A program made the translations under genes and the position numbers. A stretch of 15,283 nucleotides of DNA from UBA5336 sp039198685 (lineage in GTDB: Bacteria; Pseudomonadota; Alphaproteobacteria; Caulobacterales; Hyphomonadaceae): positions 1 to 15,283 of the forward strand of contig JBCCTK010000079.1 in assembly GCA_039198685.1 (NCBI GenBank), in the 5' to 3' direction. Positions 13,754 through 15,283 of the stretch are shown here, piece by piece (the first letter of the stretch is position 1; every line of letters starts with the position of its first letter). The notes under the pieces were generated by a model. It worked only from the letters and a program-made list of their open reading frames with translations. It was not told where the DNA came from and searched no databases.

Positions 13754-14947
13754 TTACGCCCCCTCCGCCACCACCTCATGCTCAGCGCTGAGATACGCTT
13801 GCCCACGCATTTCGTGGAGGCGGCTGGCGGTGCGTTGGAATTCGAAGCTGCCGTCTCCGCTGGGGTAAAGGTCGTCCGGCGCGGCGGCGGCGGTGGCGAT
13901 CAGTTTGGTCTTGGCCTCATAGAGCGCATCGATCAAGGCCACGAAACGGGCCGCCTCATTACGCTTGTCGGGCGTCAGGGCGGGCACGCCGTCGAGCATC
14001 AGCGTGTGAAAGGTGCTGGCCAGGGCCAGATAGTCTGACGGGCCGAGGGGGCGGGCACACAGCTCCTCAAAGCTCATGCGCGCCACGCCAGCCGCCTCGC
14101 GAGGTATGAGCAGTTTCCGGCCCTTGATGGTCAGCGCGCAGGATTGCGGCTCGGCACCCAGGGTGAGCGCGGCCCAATGGGCGTCCATCGCGGCGTCAGC
14201 CTCAGCGCCCAGGGGCGAATGCCAGACGGGCGTTCCCGTCAGGTGCTCAAGGCGATAGTCCCGCGCGCTGTCCAATTCGTGGACCTCGCACTGTTCCTTG
14301 AGCAGGGCGATGAAGGGCGTGAAGAGCTGGCGGTTGATGCCGTGCTTGTATAGGTCGTCGGGCACGCGGTTCGAGGTCGCGACCACCGTGACGCCGAAGC
14401 CGAACAGGGCCTCGAACAGGCGCGACAGGATCATGGCATCGGCGATTTGCGTGACCTGAAACTCATCAAAGCAAAGCAGGCGGGCGCTGGCGGCGATCTC
14501 CTTTGCTGTGGGTGCGATGGGATCATCGCCTGCGCCTTTCACGCGCCACGGGCTGCGGCGGCGTTCGGCCTGGGAGAGCTTGCGCCAGGCGCCGATCTTG
14601 TCGTGCACGCTGGCCATGAACTCATGAAAATGGACGCGGTTTTTCTCGCCTTGGGGCACGGGCGCCAGGGCGAAAATCATGTCCATCAGCATGGATTTGC
14701 CACGCCCCACACCGCCCCAGAGGTAAAGTCCTCGGGCAGGCTGGGGCTTGTAGAACCAGCCGCCGGGCTTGGCAGCGCGGATTCGCTCGGAAACCGCGTC
14801 GAGCCAGGCGGCGGCCTTGGCTTGCTCGGGATCCTCGCGCAGGGCGCCGGACGCGACCCGAGCGGCAAGGGCAGCGCGAACCGTGGTCCCATCAGGTCCC
14901 AACGCCAAAGGCTCCGAAGAAGGCTGTAATTGCGCGGGGCTCCACAA
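13754..14947 (-). CDS. zapE: Cell division protein ZapE / AFG1-family AAA ATPase
   Basis: Up to 397 residues (E. coli ZapE is about 375). ZapE is an inner-face ATPase that acts on the FtsZ ring; the mitochondrial relative AFG1/LACE1 assists handling of respiratory-chain proteins. Walker A is GGVGRGKS (78-85), Walker B is LLCFDEF (157-163), followed by QVTQIADA and sensor-1 VVATSNRVPDDLY. GLYLWGGVGRGKSMLMD and NRVHFHEFM are family signatures. The N-terminus is uncertain: the frame has no ATG before the conserved part. TTG at 14947 gives the longest form with no ribosome-binding site, and TTG at 14902 has GGAG 9 bases upstream. Either start overlaps the 3' end of the rhomboid gene, so coupling is likely. 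Confidence 0.92.
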   Translation of the reverse strand: MWSPAQLQPSSEPLALGPDGTTVRAALAARVASGALREDPEQAKAAAWLDAVSERIRAAKPGGWFYKPQPARGLYLWGGVGRGKSMLMDMIFALAPVPQGEKNRVHFHEFMASVHDKIGAWRKLSQAERRRSPWRVKGAGDDPIAPTAKEIAASARLLCFDEFQVTQIADAMILSRLFEALFGFGVTVVATSNRVPDDLYKHGINRQLFTPFIALLKEQCEVHELDSARDYRLEHLTGTPVWHSPLGAEADAAMDAHWAALTLGAEPQSCALTIKGRKLLIPREAAGVARMSFEELCARPLGPSDYLALASTFHTLMLDGVPALTPDKRNEAARFVALIDALYEAKTKLIATAAAAPDDLYPSGDGSFEFQRTASRLHEMRGQAYLSAEHEVVAEGA

Positions 14948-15283
14948 GGGCCGTCAGGACGAAACCCGCCAAGGCGCCGCCCAAATGGGCGCCATGGGCA
15001 ATGACTGCGTTCTGGCGTTGGGAAAGGAACAGGCTGATGCCGATATACGCCGCACCGAAAACGATGGCCGGCATCGGTATGAAGAAGAAGCTCAGCTGGG
15101 CCAGCGGCGCGAACAGACAGAAGCCGAGGATGATGCCGGACACAGCCCCCGATGCTCCGACAGCAGAGTAATTCAGCTGCCGCCGCTTGTCCCACAGCAT
15201 CCACGCCGACGCCCCCAGAAGGGAGCCGAAATAGACGATGAGATAGCCCACCGGACCGAGCACCTGCTCTAGGATCCGCCCAA
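14892..15283 (-). CDS. Rhomboid-family intramembrane serine protease, C-terminal part
   Basis: The frame is open through the right edge (codons for GRILEQ precede 15263), so the 5' end is outside the window. Several membrane helices are visible. The catalytic serine is in SAVGASGAVSG (GxSG motif) and the catalytic histidine in HGAHLGGALAGF, both in expected order and spacing across helices. Rhomboids cleave transmembrane substrates inside the inner membrane. The stop (TGA 14894-14892) lies within the 5' end of zapE. Confidence 0.88.
   Translation of the reverse strand, partial: GRILEQVLGPVGYLIVYFGSLLGASAWMLWDKRRQLNYSAVGASGAVSGIILGFCLFAPLAQLSFFFIPMPAIVFGAAYIGISLFLSQRQNAVIAHGAHLGGALAGFVLTALVEPRAITAFFGAFGVGT

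Noticed and set aside
1..15283. CRISPR arrays, tRNA genes or known riboswitches
   Set aside because: I saw no regularly spaced short repeats, no tRNA cloverleaf consensus and no recognisable riboswitch core in the intergenic regions.

Overview
The window looks like chromosomal DNA from a Gram-negative, aerobic, probably marine alphaproteobacterium (Maricaulales/Hyphomonadaceae-like or a relative). The basis is the gene repertoire: a quinoprotein dehydrogenase, 3-hydroxybutyrate dehydrogenase, a CycM-like membrane cytochrome c divergent from pheA, ZapE, and a UvrB with a roughly 60-residue N-terminal extension. The genus assignment is inference. Most of the window is GC-rich. One gene (about 11180-13615) is clearly more AT-rich. 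I see no tRNA, rRNA, CRISPR array, transposase or integrase.

Layout. 1-426 (-): 5' end of a PQQ-dependent dehydrogenase that appears to be a lipoprotein. 517-2683 (-): a tight operon of a DUF350 membrane protein, a membrane-anchored trypsin-like protease and pyrF, the last two joined by a TTGA stop/start overlap. 2792-3574 (+): bdhA. 3785-5814 (-): a carbonic anhydrase / SbtA-type bicarbonate transporter / SbtB-like PII protein cluster, with two perfect hairpins in the spacer before sbtA. A TetR regulator (5968-6552, +) is divergent from this cluster and shares an intergenic region with a perfect 6-6-6 inverted repeat. 6549-7382 (-): pheA, meeting tetR tail to tail. 7482-8114 (+): membrane-anchored cytochrome c. 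8196-10427 (-): uvrB. 10405-10970 (-): vapBC toxin-antitoxin module. 11180-13615 (-): a large multi-spanning membrane protein of unknown function. 13754-14947 (-): zapE. 14892-15283 (-): 3' part of a rhomboid-family gene.

The most informative signal lies around uvrB. A 132-bp stretch of the uvrB 5' region (10280-10411) is present a second time, in direct orientation and without gaps (99 of 132 bases identical by hand count), at 11039-11170. The second copy still reads as degraded UvrB N-terminus but carries in-frame stops. The two copies bracket vapBC, and the vapC stop codon lies inside the intact copy. This suggests that a toxin-antitoxin module was installed at the 5' end of uvrB together with a replacement 5' end, leaving the old start behind as a pseudogene. 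The AT-rich membrane gene abuts the remnant within 10 bp, so 10412-13750 reads as an accessory patch between the core genes uvrB and zapE.

Functionally, the carbonic anhydrase, SbtA and SbtB genes form a coherent inorganic-carbon uptake and interconversion unit. In an apparent heterotroph this would more likely supply bicarbonate to carboxylases or anaplerosis than to CO2 fixation (inference).
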